Source of the DNA: Ficedula albicollis | Taxonomy: Eukaryota > Chordata > Aves > Passeriformes > Muscicapidae | DNA: 64,000 nt | NCBI RefSeq assembly: GCF_000247815.1 | Contig: NC_021686.1 | Span: forward strand, 12,960,562-13,024,561 | Reading direction: 5' to 3' | In this document: positions 1 through 10,523 of the stretch, one piece after another | How positions within the stretch are numbered: position 1 is the first letter of the stretch | Layout of the letters: each line of letters opens with the position of its first letter | Translations under genes and position numbers: made by a program | Notes under the pieces: generated by a model | What the model was told of the DNA's origin: nothing | Seen by the model: only the letters and a program-made list of their open reading frames with translations | Database searches by the model: none

Positions 1-2640
1 ATACAGGAAATGGCTATTGAGGTCCTTGCCAAATTAAAAAAAAAAAAATTAAAATTCTGAATAAACCTTGCACCTTTGCAGGGGTCAGTTTAGTTTTAGG
101 TGAAAAACTACATGAATTTCTCAAGGCAAGTGAGGAGCAGGTATATCTGCCCTGGGACTGGTGCTGAGGACTCCCAAATTCTGTGCTCCCCTGCCTGGCT
201 GCATTCCCAGCTGTCTCTGGCTTTGCATCAGCACATCCCCGGGAATGCCCTGCCAGCGGTGTCACCACCTTGTGCTAGTCCTTCCACACTTCCCCGGGGT
301 GCCTGGCCAGGGGCACAGCCTGCATTCCCTGCCCCTTGTAGGCAGCTGGCCTCCAGGCCACCCAGGCAGAGCTCTGCTCTGACAGCAGCAGCCCTGGCTC
401 CCGGTATTTATAGATCCCATCCATGTCCTCGGGAGGAAGGCATCCATAATCTCTCACAGATGTTGGGGAGAACAAAGCCAGCCAGTGACTCGAAAGGACC
501 GCCCAGCAGAGTAATGGATGGAGACCTAGTTCTTAGTTTCCTCTGACATTCCTCCCCCTGCAGGCTCTTCCTCTTCCCCAAGAGACTCATTGGGGCCTGC
601 CTGGTGCTCCCCAGAGCCCAAAAGCCTTCCCTTGGGCAGGCACTCATCTCCACTCCTAGGGGAAAGAATCTCTAGAAAGTCTTCCATCATCCCTGAAAGG
701 GATGGGATGTTCTCCTGAAAATCCCAGAAGACAGATGAACCAAGGAGAAGGGAACAGGAGGGAGATGTCTCTGATGCAGATGAAGCACAAGGCTCCTGCC
801 TGGGGTTGCTCCAACAGGTGCAGCCACACCAAAGTGCTCCCTGCCAGCTCTGCTGGGGCTTTGGGGTCAGGTACCATTCATGCCACCCACTGTATGTGCA
901 CATCTCCTGGATTTACTGCACAGCAGGGTGTTCTGCCTTCCCCTAAATCCTTACATTACCATCTCAAGTTTTCTCCTCCAGTTATCAGTACCTCCTGCAC
1001 AGGAACAAAAAGCTTCTCTGATCTCTTCAGCATCCTTTCCCTTTCGACTCGCCAATTTCCTCTTCACCATGGGTCAAAGCTCACACCCAAATTCTCTCTT
1101 CTTTACCTTTTTATTTCCCATTTCCCTTTCTGGACGTTTTCTGCGCCTTCCTCCACCTTGCCTCTTGCCCTGCCCCAAATCCCGCCCTGCCTTCTGTGCA
1201 GGAGGTTGGTACTTGGCAGTGCTGGCACCCGGGCCTGGCCGAGCACGTCCTGTCCTCGTTCTCAGGTCAGTGTCCTGTCTGCCAGGAACCCAACTGTTCT
1301 CCTGGCAGAAGCCAAGGTGAGAGATCTGATTAGGAATTTACGTGCCTGGATGTTGTCATCTCCCCCTCTGCCACTGCTCAGTCCCTTCTTCGAGCTGTCC
1401 TGCTCAGGGGGTTTTGGGGGAGTGCAGGAGCTGGCAGGGAGCAGCGAGCTCATGGGCTCAGACCTCAGGCAGGTGAACTCGAAGCACTGGAAAGCTCAGT
1501 GGAAAATGAAGCACGTGGAGCTGCTGGACACAGACTTCTGGCAGCACCAAGGGAAGGAGGGGGGTGTTGGCTGGAGAGGTTCTGCTGGGAAAGCAGCGCT
1601 GGCTCCCGTCCCCTCTGCACTTAATTGCACCAGGATCTGCAGCCAAGTAACCTTTTAACGAGGGTCCAATTCCTAACACATGCGTTTGCCTTGAATCATT
1701 GCTAGAAATAACTCGGAGGTCATATATCCCTGCCGACCACCTGCTGAGCAGGGCAGTGCTCGGGGCTCGCTGTTCCGTGTGTTTTGGAGCAGTGTGGGAG
1801 CTCTGAGCAGCTCCCTGGCTGGCAGCCCTGTCCAGACACACCAAACTACAACTGCGTCTTGCTTACTTTTAATCCCATCTGCTGGGGGCTCTGTGCAGCC
1901 CAATCAACCCATTACAGGGACCGAGCTGCCGGAGGGAAGCTCGTTCCTCCTTGGGACTTGCACGAGTCTCAAATCTTTTGCCTCCAGACCCCGACGTGTT
2001 GGTGCCTTCCTCCTTTCTGCACTGTGGCCTCTTGGATGGTTGTGCAGGAATTTGCCTTTGGAATTTCCTATAATCTGAAGTTGCTTCTAGACCCTGACTA
2101 AGGGGAGCCCTTTGGAGCCCACCTTCGAGGCTTCAGCTCTTTTCCAGTGCCAACCCCATCCACAAGGAGGGAGGCAGGACGGACAGATCGACGGGAGGGC
2201 AGGCAGAGGGGTTGGCAGCACTTTGGCAGAGCTCAACTGGCCAGGGCGCTTTTCATGAGCTCCTCTGGTCAGGGCAGCCCGCTGAGACGATATTCACATT
2301 GATGCTCTGGCTAATGGCAAAACCAGCTCCCAAAGCTGCGGTGGCCCAGGGAGGGAGAGGGGCAGCTGAGGGGACTGCAGCCAACAGCACGGGAAGGGGA
2401 GGCTGGAGCAAGAGGTCAAGCAGAGAAAAGGAGGCACCTCTCCCTTTGCCAGTGTCCCCTGCACAGGGGACAAATCGCCCTCTTTGCCCTTTGCACTTAC
2501 TGGGGTTTTCCCTTCCAGCAGGGGTGGCTGGAGCAGCTTTCCCTGGAAGCGGGGTGTCCCCAGTGTGTCCCCCAGGCTGGGAGAGCTGCAGCCAGCACAG
2601 CCCTTGGCGGGGCTGTGTCGGGAACCAAACACAGTAACTG
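1..2640. other. Non-coding intergenic stretch, no gene recognised
   Basis: This is mixed-composition unique sequence with a short A-rich run near 38-57. The plus strand is open from 702 to 1658 (318 codons), but the translation is a Ser/Pro/Leu-rich string without any domain, repeat or motif I recognise, so I do not call it a gene. No obvious transposon boundary is visible. The interpretation as intergenic DNA is an inference from the absence of recognisable coding features. Confidence 0.6.
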
Positions 2641-2780
2641 TTTAACGATTTAACTGCACTAATGAATATTGGGCCAGATATTTTCAAGGCCTGTTCAGAC
2701 TGATTACTTGGAGAGCTGAGTATGTCTACCAATTACCCAGGCAATTAGGCAACTAATTAAACACTTACCCTCAGCTTCAT
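2641..2780. promoter_or_regulatory. Candidate conserved non-coding element, ATTA-rich
   Basis: An AT-rich block follows GC-rich flanks. It carries several homeodomain-type cores close together: CAATTACC, CAATTAGG and CTAATTAA all lie within about 30 bp near 2730-2760. This composition is typical of vertebrate developmental enhancers. No cross-species alignment was possible, so conservation is inferred from sequence character only. Confidence 0.35.
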
Positions 2781-2784
2781 AAAC

Positions 2785-2824
2785 AGAAGAGAGAGAGAGG
2801 AAAAAAAAGGAGGGAGGGAGAGAG
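2785..2824 (+). repeat. Simple purine tract (GA/GGGA-rich)
   Basis: Forty consecutive purines: an AG dinucleotide stretch, then an A8 run, then GGGA-type units. It is low-complexity DNA abutting the ATTA-rich block and has no coding meaning. Confidence 0.9.
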
Positions 2825-2825
2825 C

Positions 2826-5480
2826 TGGCTCCCGTTTCTGTGAAATATTAGCTGTCAGAAATTGCTGCTTGCAAGGGAAGGTGCACAAAGGCAGACGGAC
2901 CTGGGCGGACAGAAAGACTGACAGCGCGCACAGGGGAGCGCAGCCATCGGACACCTCTGCTTTGGCAGTGCCAGCAGCATGGAAAAGTGTGGAGCCATTG
3001 GCTCTGCCCTGCCCAGGCAGGCAGTGGGGCTCAGGACGTGTCCAAGCCATCATTCCCTGCCCCTTTCCTGCTTGCCTGTGACCACGCAGGCTGCAGAGCC
3101 AGAGCTCCTCAACACGCCGTCATCTGGCACGAGAGGTGCCAGCGAGGATGCTCCAGCCCAAGCACCCAGCAGCTCCTGCCCCCTGCAAAAACACACGTGG
3201 TGAAAGGAGGCAGCAGCAAGCTGCAAGCCAGACCCCTGGGAGAATTGCTTTGCAGTGGAGAATAAGCAGAAATGGCCCCAGAGGGTGTGTGCAGTAGGGT
3301 TTGTGCCAGTTCAGCACACCATGGTTTCATCCTTTTAGGTATTTAGGAGTAATGCTGGTCTCCAGCTCGACATCTTGCCAAGGGTCACAGGGTTGAGGCC
3401 ATGCACAGATTAAATACCACATCTGGCATTTGCTCAGGCCTCTGCTACAAAGGAGATTTATGTTAAACCCGAAGCTCATGTGAGAAAGTGAAGCAGTGTG
3501 GTTTCCTCCAGGTAAGGCCCAGAGGGTTCCACATTGTGCTCCCCACTTCTTCCTGCTCAGCACTGGTCCTGCTGTTGAGGGTCCTGCTTCCTAAACCTCT
3601 GAAGACATGTATTTTCCAAGAAATAATGGGAAGAGTGTTGTTGGAGAGTATTCAGAAACACTCTAGGCTTTTGGGGAAATTTTGAAAAATAGTTCTTTCC
3701 TGGAAAAAATGTTGAAAGCATTGGGGAAAGGCAGAAATACATTTCTTATTTTTTAATTATTTTGCTGTAAATTTTTCCTTTTAAAATTTGCTTGCCCCTT
3801 CCATTTTCAGAGACAGATTTTGGAGAATTTGAAGGCTGCACGGTTGCTCCTGCCTGATACAGGGTCAGGCCCATGGTAGTGATATCCTGCTTGTAGTCTC
3901 AGTAAGCCACCAGCCATACTCTTTTTAACAAATTTTGGAAATACCTGTCAACTTTTAGATGCATCATGTCTTCATAACATTTATTTGTCCATCCAGGTGC
4001 AATTCTAAACCCAGAGCAGGATCAGAGAGATGCTCAGTGATAGATTATTTCCACATCACAACCACTGTGTTCTCTTTCTGGCTAGATGGGATCTTGCAAG
4101 AGGTATATTTTGTGTAATTTTGGGATATTCTAAGAGCTGAAAGGACAGGAGGAAAATCCTGATGTCTCTCTGCACTGAGATACTCTGACAGCATAGAGCT
4201 GTCTACTCTCTTTCGATACTGTTTATCATGATCATTCTGGAGACCATAACAAGCTGGATCAGATTGCTTGGGGTAATTCCAAACATTTCAGAAGATAAAA
4301 ATCAGCTTCATGAACGTGGGATGCTACAGAGGACACCTTGGCATGTTACATACTGGTAGTGTGGGCAGATGGACTTCATCTCTGAATATTCAGATAGAGA
4401 CACACCTCTGCTGAGTGGTGATGGAGCTGGGAGGGATAACTGGATGTGACACGAGCTGATAACGCACAGATGGCACTTAACAAGGTAAATGAGTGAGCTG
4501 ATGGGCTTCACTGGAGCCTTCAGACAAGGCAGGGATGGAGTTTGCTTAGCCCTGGAGTTCGAGTGACCTGAGGTTATTCACTGAAGAGCTCTCACTGTAC
4601 CTGCTGGAATGACACATCTGGGTTCAGGGCAGCTGTAGATTCCTATTTGCTCTTTCCAGGCCCTCCAAGACTTTTTCACTCTGGCATTGTGGCCCTTCAG
4701 AATATCTTCTCTATTAACACATTCCCCTGGGAGAACAGGATAATCATTCACCAAGACATGTTTCATTTCTGGACTCCTGTCTCTTTGTTCAAGTCCCTTC
4801 ACCATCTCCTTTCCCTGAGCTCACTTCTCCACATCACTGAACTTCCCAGCTGTACATCCCTTAAGGTGGGACAAAGAGCCCAACTTTGTGTAATGCCCAC
4901 ATTGAATGTAACAATTACCGACTTCTGTTTGTACTCAGATCATATTTACTAAATTTGCTATATTTTTTTTCTTTTGGTTGGTCATTATTTGCCAAGCCTT
5001 AAAGGTTTACAATCTCTTTCTGACTCTTCCCCTCTCCAGCTTGCTGAGCTGTGACCCTGCAGCGCTGAGATTTCCAAAGCCTTAGGGACTGTGGTGCTGC
5101 ACTCTGGCTTGCAGATGTCCAAGGGACATGGCCAAAAGGTCACTGAGCTGCAGGACACGGCGGAGCCCTGGTGGCCTGCTGCCACACAGCTGGCTATAGC
5201 AGCACTGCTTGGTGATGCCAGTCCTGCCTTGCATCTCATTGGGAAGCCACGATGTCTCCACCCTTGTGGAGGTGGAGCCATGGCAGAACTGGTTCTGTTT
5301 CCACAAGGAAAGACAAAAATACCCTCCTGGTTAAAGCAGTATCTCTAATGTACCGTGGGGCTCTCTTGGATTCAGGCCCGCTGGGAGCAAGGAGAGTTTT
5401 CTCACTGGCTCCAGGGATGCAGGATTGGACCCTTAACTATTACTCCAAACAAAATAAGCTATCCTGGTAATTGGGGTAGG
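2826..5480. other. Non-coding intergenic stretch
   Basis: Unique sequence with no frame of recognisable protein character and no clear repeat. The part from about 3700 to 4330 is AT-richer than the rest. Nothing more specific can be supported. Confidence 0.55.
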
Positions 5481-5689
5481 TCTGCTCTCATACCAGTGAG
5501 TTGAAATGTTTATTGTGTAAGGCATCAGGAAAAGGAAAGGAATCTGCTGGGAGCACTTGGATCGTTCCCGTAGAACATGCCCCGAGTCTCTGTTTGAATG
5601 CTGGGTCTGTGGCACAGAGACAGGAGCTTGTTTTGATAGTTTCTCTGCGTTCAGAGGCATGAACACTTTACAGTTTTCTGTTTAAATGA

Positions 5690-6000
5690 CCCATTTCTGA
5701 GAGCGGAAAGCAGCGGCCAATGAGCGCCAGGCCCCTCCGCATGTATCCGGAGTTTACAAACCATCCCCACCGATCCGTGCTGCTTAATGGACACTCCTGC
5801 TGCTTAGGGGGGCTGGAAAACTGTTCCAGGTGACTACCAGCCTCAGCTAGACACAAGTCAGTCCCCAGAGGTCTGGGGAGACACGTGAGAATGAGCTCAG
5901 CGTTTCTCCCGAAGCATGACGTTGATGAATGAGGGCGCACAGCTCTGTCCTGCTGGCTGTTCCGTGGGGAACCGCTGCCTATAAAGGAACTGAGCACCAG
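5690..6000 (+). promoter_or_regulatory. CpG-containing block with CCAAT and TATA-like motifs
   Basis: This block holds more CpG dinucleotides than the surrounding DNA. A GGCCAATGAGCG sequence (CCAAT-type) lies near 5713 and CCTATAAAGG near 5979-5987. The two motifs are about 265 bp apart, too far for one core promoter, and no transcript or downstream exon is evident. It could be a distal regulatory element or a weak promoter; the call is tentative. Confidence 0.25.
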
Positions 6001-7472
6001 TGTTCACAATGAGCCAGCTCTGGCTGTCCAGGAGAGGCTTTCAGACCTAAAACTGGCCAGCAGCTTGCAGGAGGTTCAAAGCCACGCCTCATCTCTGCCT
6101 GCTTTTGTCACTGCTCGCCCGTTGTCACCTGGTGTTTTGGCTTCAGCCTCCTGAGCACATTCTCCTTGGGGACCAACTTCGTTTTGAGCTGGGTCTGGTT
6201 TCAGGCTGAGCAGTGCACTGGCTCTTAGGAATCTGGAGCAGTACTTCTGCCAGGAAAGCTGATTTTCCTTCTTTGTTTTTTTTTAGCTCCTTCCACAGGT
6301 GATGGCCAAGGCTACAAAAGACCATGAGTTGATCTAGTCCATCTTTCTGCATAATACCAGCTGCAGGAGCAGAAAGCTGGGCAAGAAGGTGGAGAGGAGG
6401 CTGTAGAACATAATTCTTTTAGGAGTCTAGGTGTTCACATCTGTCCTCCTAAAGGAATTTAAACATGGGCTGAGGACTTGAGCTCCACCTAAAACCTTGT
6501 CCCTGCTCGGTGGACAATGACAGGCACATCTGAGACGTGGCTCCAGGTCACCCTCCTTGGGGGTGTCTGAGCTGGGCATGACAAACGCTCAGCACAGCAG
6601 CTGGGTTGGATCTGAGGCTGCCTGGATGTGTTCCTTCAGCCTTCCTCACCCTCTCCAGGAGGCTGTTTTCCCACACACACACCAGTGTGTGTTGAAGATT
6701 ACACACCATGCTGTGCTGCTGCTGCTCTGGGAGCCTCCTGCTTTCTTCTTGCTTGCTGGCAATCCCAGGGGAGACTGGGTTTATCCTGAGGTGTATGTCC
6801 TCAGACACCTCAGACACCAGGTTTACATGAAATAGTAGTTTGGTGTCTAGGAAGAGCTGGAAAACCCTTCTCTCCTGCAATGGCAAGAGTGCAGATTCTT
6901 CCAGACCTCTTTCCCTGCTCATCCCAGAAGTGCTAAACATCCTGCTGTGATCCTTTGGGTGGACAGAGCAGGCAGACCCTCCTAATGCCTTTGCCATCCC
7001 AGCACAGTGCAGACATTGAGAGAGTCGTGGGCGTCTCAGCATCTTTCTTCCCATGTGCTCTGCATCTGAGACTTCCTGGGAGCTCCTTCTGCAAAGCTAA
7101 AAACATCTGCAAAAGCAAAGGTTAAGAAAGCTGCTGGGGACTCATGTTACCTCTGTCCCATGAGGACTCTGTGACTTCCATTCACACCACTTCCCGCATA
7201 ATCAAAAAACAAACCTTGAATGCCCGAGAATGTAACTTTTCTCAGAGGAAGGAGCCACTGGTTGTAAACCCTTTGTAAAACAGCAGGTTTCCTGGTAAAA
7301 TGCACTGGCTGTTTCCCAGGGGGGGCGATGCTATCCGTAGAAACCCAAGCAAGATTCACAGCAGGCAGCTCATGCAAACAAATACCAGGGCAGGAGTGGT
7401 TTGGGGTGAGGAGATGTTTGAAGCTGGCTCTGCTTTGGCTTAGGATGGTAGGTGAGAGCTGATCAGCTGCAC
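6001..7472. other. Non-coding intergenic stretch
   Basis: Unique DNA with short T and CA runs (about 6277-6285 and 6673-6686). I see no gene, no transposon end and no notable motif cluster. Confidence 0.55.
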
Positions 7473-7780
7473 TTTCATCTCCTGCTACCCTCAGAGGCTG
7501 GCAGGACAGCACTGACCCAGCAATGGCTAAACATTGATACAGCCAGAAACAAACTGGAAATGAAAGGGGAAACCCAACGTACATTGCAAGAGCAGAGATA
7601 AGAAGTTCCCAATCAGGCCATCAAACTATGCAAGTGCCACCAGCATGCTCATGGTTTTTCTTTCACAAGCATTGCCTTCACTGGGGCATCTAAATTAAGT
7701 TCCCAGTGCAGGACATATGCAGGAGGCAAAATCCCAGAGCTTAGAAGATGCCCTTTTAAAAGCTGCATACCCTTCTGTGT
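7473..7780 (+). repeat. 308-bp direct repeat, copy 1
   Basis: This segment recurs in the same orientation at 8240-8547, an offset of 767 bp, and I see no mismatch between the copies. A 459-bp single-copy spacer separates them. Neither copy has terminal inverted repeats, a poly-A tail or target-site duplications, so it does not look like a transposon. Identity this high means a very recent duplication or a false duplication in the assembly. Confidence 0.93.
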
Positions 7781-8239
7781 GTCTGCCATCGTTTGGAAAG
7801 TTAGAAATTAAACAAGCCCATGTCTGTCTATTTAACACAGGCCAAGATGTGTCTGCATATGTGTTTATGTCCAATGCACATAATACACTCCCCAATTTCC
7901 ATAACGTGCTCTCCTATGGTGCAGCTGAAGATGCTGTGTCCCTTTTACCCTCAGTTCAGACAATGCCAGGAGATGTCTGTAGCCTTCTGTGACATGCAGA
8001 AGGAAAATGTCTGTTCATTTCTGTGTGAGCAGTGGGTTTCCTCTGGGATGCCTTGATTGATACCCTGCTGTTGATTCCAGCAGCAGCTGGGATGGATGCA
8101 GGGCGCCCAAATATGAAACTGAGGGGAAGCATGTGCTCACACACAATTCAAAATGGACAGGTGTAGGATTTTTAGTCAAGGAACATGCAGGAAACTTTGG
8201 GGTTTTTTAACATTTCTGCCTGTGTTTATTTCTGAGATA
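7781..8239. other. Single-copy spacer between the two 308-bp repeats
   Basis: Unique non-coding sequence between the identical copies. It contains no gene I can recognise. Confidence 0.6.
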
Positions 8240-8547
8240 TTTCATCTCCTGCTACCCTCAGAGGCTGGCAGGACAGCACTGACCCAGCAATGGCTAAACA
8301 TTGATACAGCCAGAAACAAACTGGAAATGAAAGGGGAAACCCAACGTACATTGCAAGAGCAGAGATAAGAAGTTCCCAATCAGGCCATCAAACTATGCAA
8401 GTGCCACCAGCATGCTCATGGTTTTTCTTTCACAAGCATTGCCTTCACTGGGGCATCTAAATTAAGTTCCCAGTGCAGGACATATGCAGGAGGCAAAATC
8501 CCAGAGCTTAGAAGATGCCCTTTTAAAAGCTGCATACCCTTCTGTGT
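8240..8547 (+). repeat. 308-bp direct repeat, copy 2
   Basis: Second copy of the segment at 7473-7780, identical as far as I can read. The left edge shares the short word TTTCATCTCCTG with copy 1. The flanks then diverge at once on both sides: copy 1 continues GTCTGCC and copy 2 continues TTTTCAT. Confidence 0.93.
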
Positions 8548-8997
8548 TTTTCATAAAGATCTTGGTGAAACACTAGTCAGGAGAGAGGGGACAAGCAAGT
8601 TTGAATGCTGCCTTCTGGAAATAAACTGGCATAAAATAATAAACGAGGAAACAAGGCTCCCTGCAAAAGCAGGTGGGAAAAAGACTGAATATGGAAAAAA
8701 CTTCTGGACTGGTATTTTTAGTTCCCTCTCTCCAAGAGAAACCAACTGCAGGAGTTTGAAATACAGCTCCCAAATTCTCCTCAGTTTTTCATGTGCTTAT
8801 GACCAAAAGCCAGAGCATTTGTGCCCAGATTTTATTTTCATCACTCCAGTCCCATACCTGCATCAAGGTGTTTCCATTCCTGTGTTCTCCTGGTGCCTTG
8901 GAGGTGAAGTATGGCAAAGTTTATGGAGAGCAGGAAATAAATTCCCTCTGGAGTCTGGAAAGACCCTATCATTTAAATTAAATGTTAGCCTTTGAGA
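8548..8997. other. Non-coding intergenic stretch
   Basis: Unique sequence between copy 2 of the direct repeat and the next AT-rich block. No gene or repeat is recognised. Confidence 0.55.
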
Positions 8998-9420
8998 AGA
9001 CAAAAAGAGCACTGTCTCCAACAGAGCTGCCTGGCGACGTGGCGAATATTTATTACAGTGCAGGTAGTTTAAGAAAACAGAAGCATTTCGCTGGAGATTT
9101 GGATCTTCAGCCTAAATAGGAGCTTGGACTGCAAAGGTTCAGTTGCTAATTAAATCTAAGTTGGACACTGTTCCATAGAGGGCAGATTGTAACTATAAGA
9201 GGATGTTAATGTGGATTTTAAATATTTATTATAACTGAGGTAGGTTATAAAAACAGACATTCTTCCTTTCAACACTCTATAATGTCAGATTTAGAGGTTT
9301 GTCTCGGGCTGTGAGTGATTTCCCAGCAGCTGTCAGGGGCTGGAGGGCAATTTATCACCCTCCCAGTGAGAGATCTCGCCGGACAGTGAAAGATTAGCAC
9401 TCTGATTTATGGCACGCAAG
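8998..9420. promoter_or_regulatory. Candidate conserved non-coding element
   Basis: An AT-rich stretch with motifs common in vertebrate enhancers: GCTAATTAAATC near 9145, TTAAATATTTATTATAA near 9218 and GCGAATATTTATTACAG near 9042. CpGs persist here (GGCGACGTGGCG, CTCGCCGG) although the region is otherwise CpG-poor, as expected for constrained or unmethylated sequence. Conservation is inferred, not measured. Confidence 0.4.
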
Positions 9421-10137
9421 GAAAAAACAACGTTGTTGGAGCGGGTGCCTGGGTGCTGATTTTCACACACCTGTTCCCAGCCCAGCCACACGAGTTGATG
9501 ATTTCACTTCTCCAGCAGTGCTGGTAGAGTTGAGAATCCCCCTGGTGCCACTGCAGGGATGCAGGGCTGAGTGGGCAGCAGGGCATGGTTCTGAAGGGCT
9601 TCACAGAGCCAGGATTGAGGATTGTGGTTCCTGGTGGAGTTGGGATTTTTCTTGGCCAGGGCATTGCTGAGATGAGCTCCATCCAAGCTGGAACAGTGGG
9701 GCAAGACCTGGCAGAGATGCACAATTTTGTAGGAAGGGAAAAGTTTATGAAGGACCAACAACAACAGGGAGTATTTTGTCCCTTGGAAGCCACCCAGGTC
9801 CCTGGCACTGCCCTTTAAGGACATTAAGTACCACTCCTAGCAAATAAATGAAGTATCTCTTTGCTTCTGAAGAGCACAACCCCACGAGGGTTAAAGCCCT
9901 TTCCTCAGCCCTGCAGGGTAAATCTGCTTTGAACCAAAATTTCCATGGCAAAGTGGGAGAGACCAGTGGCACTTGGTGCTGAAATGTCCCATCCCATGTG
10001 TCAGCTGTGGACACTGCAGGTCTCATCTGCAGAAAAATTACGGTGGTCACCTGCACAAGTGGTGGGGAGCAGAGAGGTCAGAGGGATGCCCCAATGACCA
10101 CATCCCTGGAGCCTGGGATAAGCCTGGTGTGGAAATG
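9421..10137. other. Non-coding intergenic stretch
   Basis: Unique sequence leading into the 193-bp tandem duplication. No gene, RNA or transposon is recognised. Confidence 0.55.
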
Positions 10138-10523
10138 TCCCTGCTTTGTCCACCTTGGAAAAAATGTGACTACAGGGATATGGAATGCAAGCCCTGGGGA
10201 GAAATGGGTGTGCACCCAAAGGGAACAAATGGAGGGTGAAGGTGCTTTCACTGAACCCAACAGAGCTGGGTGGGAAATTTCATTCAGCAGAAAATCATGA
10301 AAACTGTGGCTTTGTGGTGAAAAAAAGCCCTCCCTGCTTTGTCCACCTTGGAAAAAATGTGACTACAGGGATATGGAATGCAAGCCCTGGGGAGAAATGG
10401 GTGTGCACCCAAAGGGAACAAATGGAGGGTGAAGGTGCTTTCACTGAACCCAATAGAGCTGGGTGGGAAATTTCATTCAGCAGAAAATCATGAAAACTGT
10501 GGCTTTGTGGTGAAAAAAAAAAA
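10138..10523 (+). repeat. 193-bp tandem duplication, two copies
   Basis: Copy 1 (10138-10330) is followed directly by copy 2 (10331-10523). I find one substitution (AACAGAG versus AATAGAG) and an A-run length change at the end. Each copy ends in GTGGTGAAAAAAA, so the A-run marks the junction. Short frames crossing it are by-products of the duplication. Confidence 0.93.

Noticed and set aside
5979..5987. TATAAAGG as a gene promoter
   Set aside because: No downstream exon or initiator is evident, and the CCAAT-type word lies too far upstream; kept only as a weak regulatory note.
7473..8547. Identical 308-bp copies as an LTR pair or transposon ends
   Set aside because: No TG...CA ends, no TATA or polyadenylation signal, no target-site duplication and no internal transposon genes.
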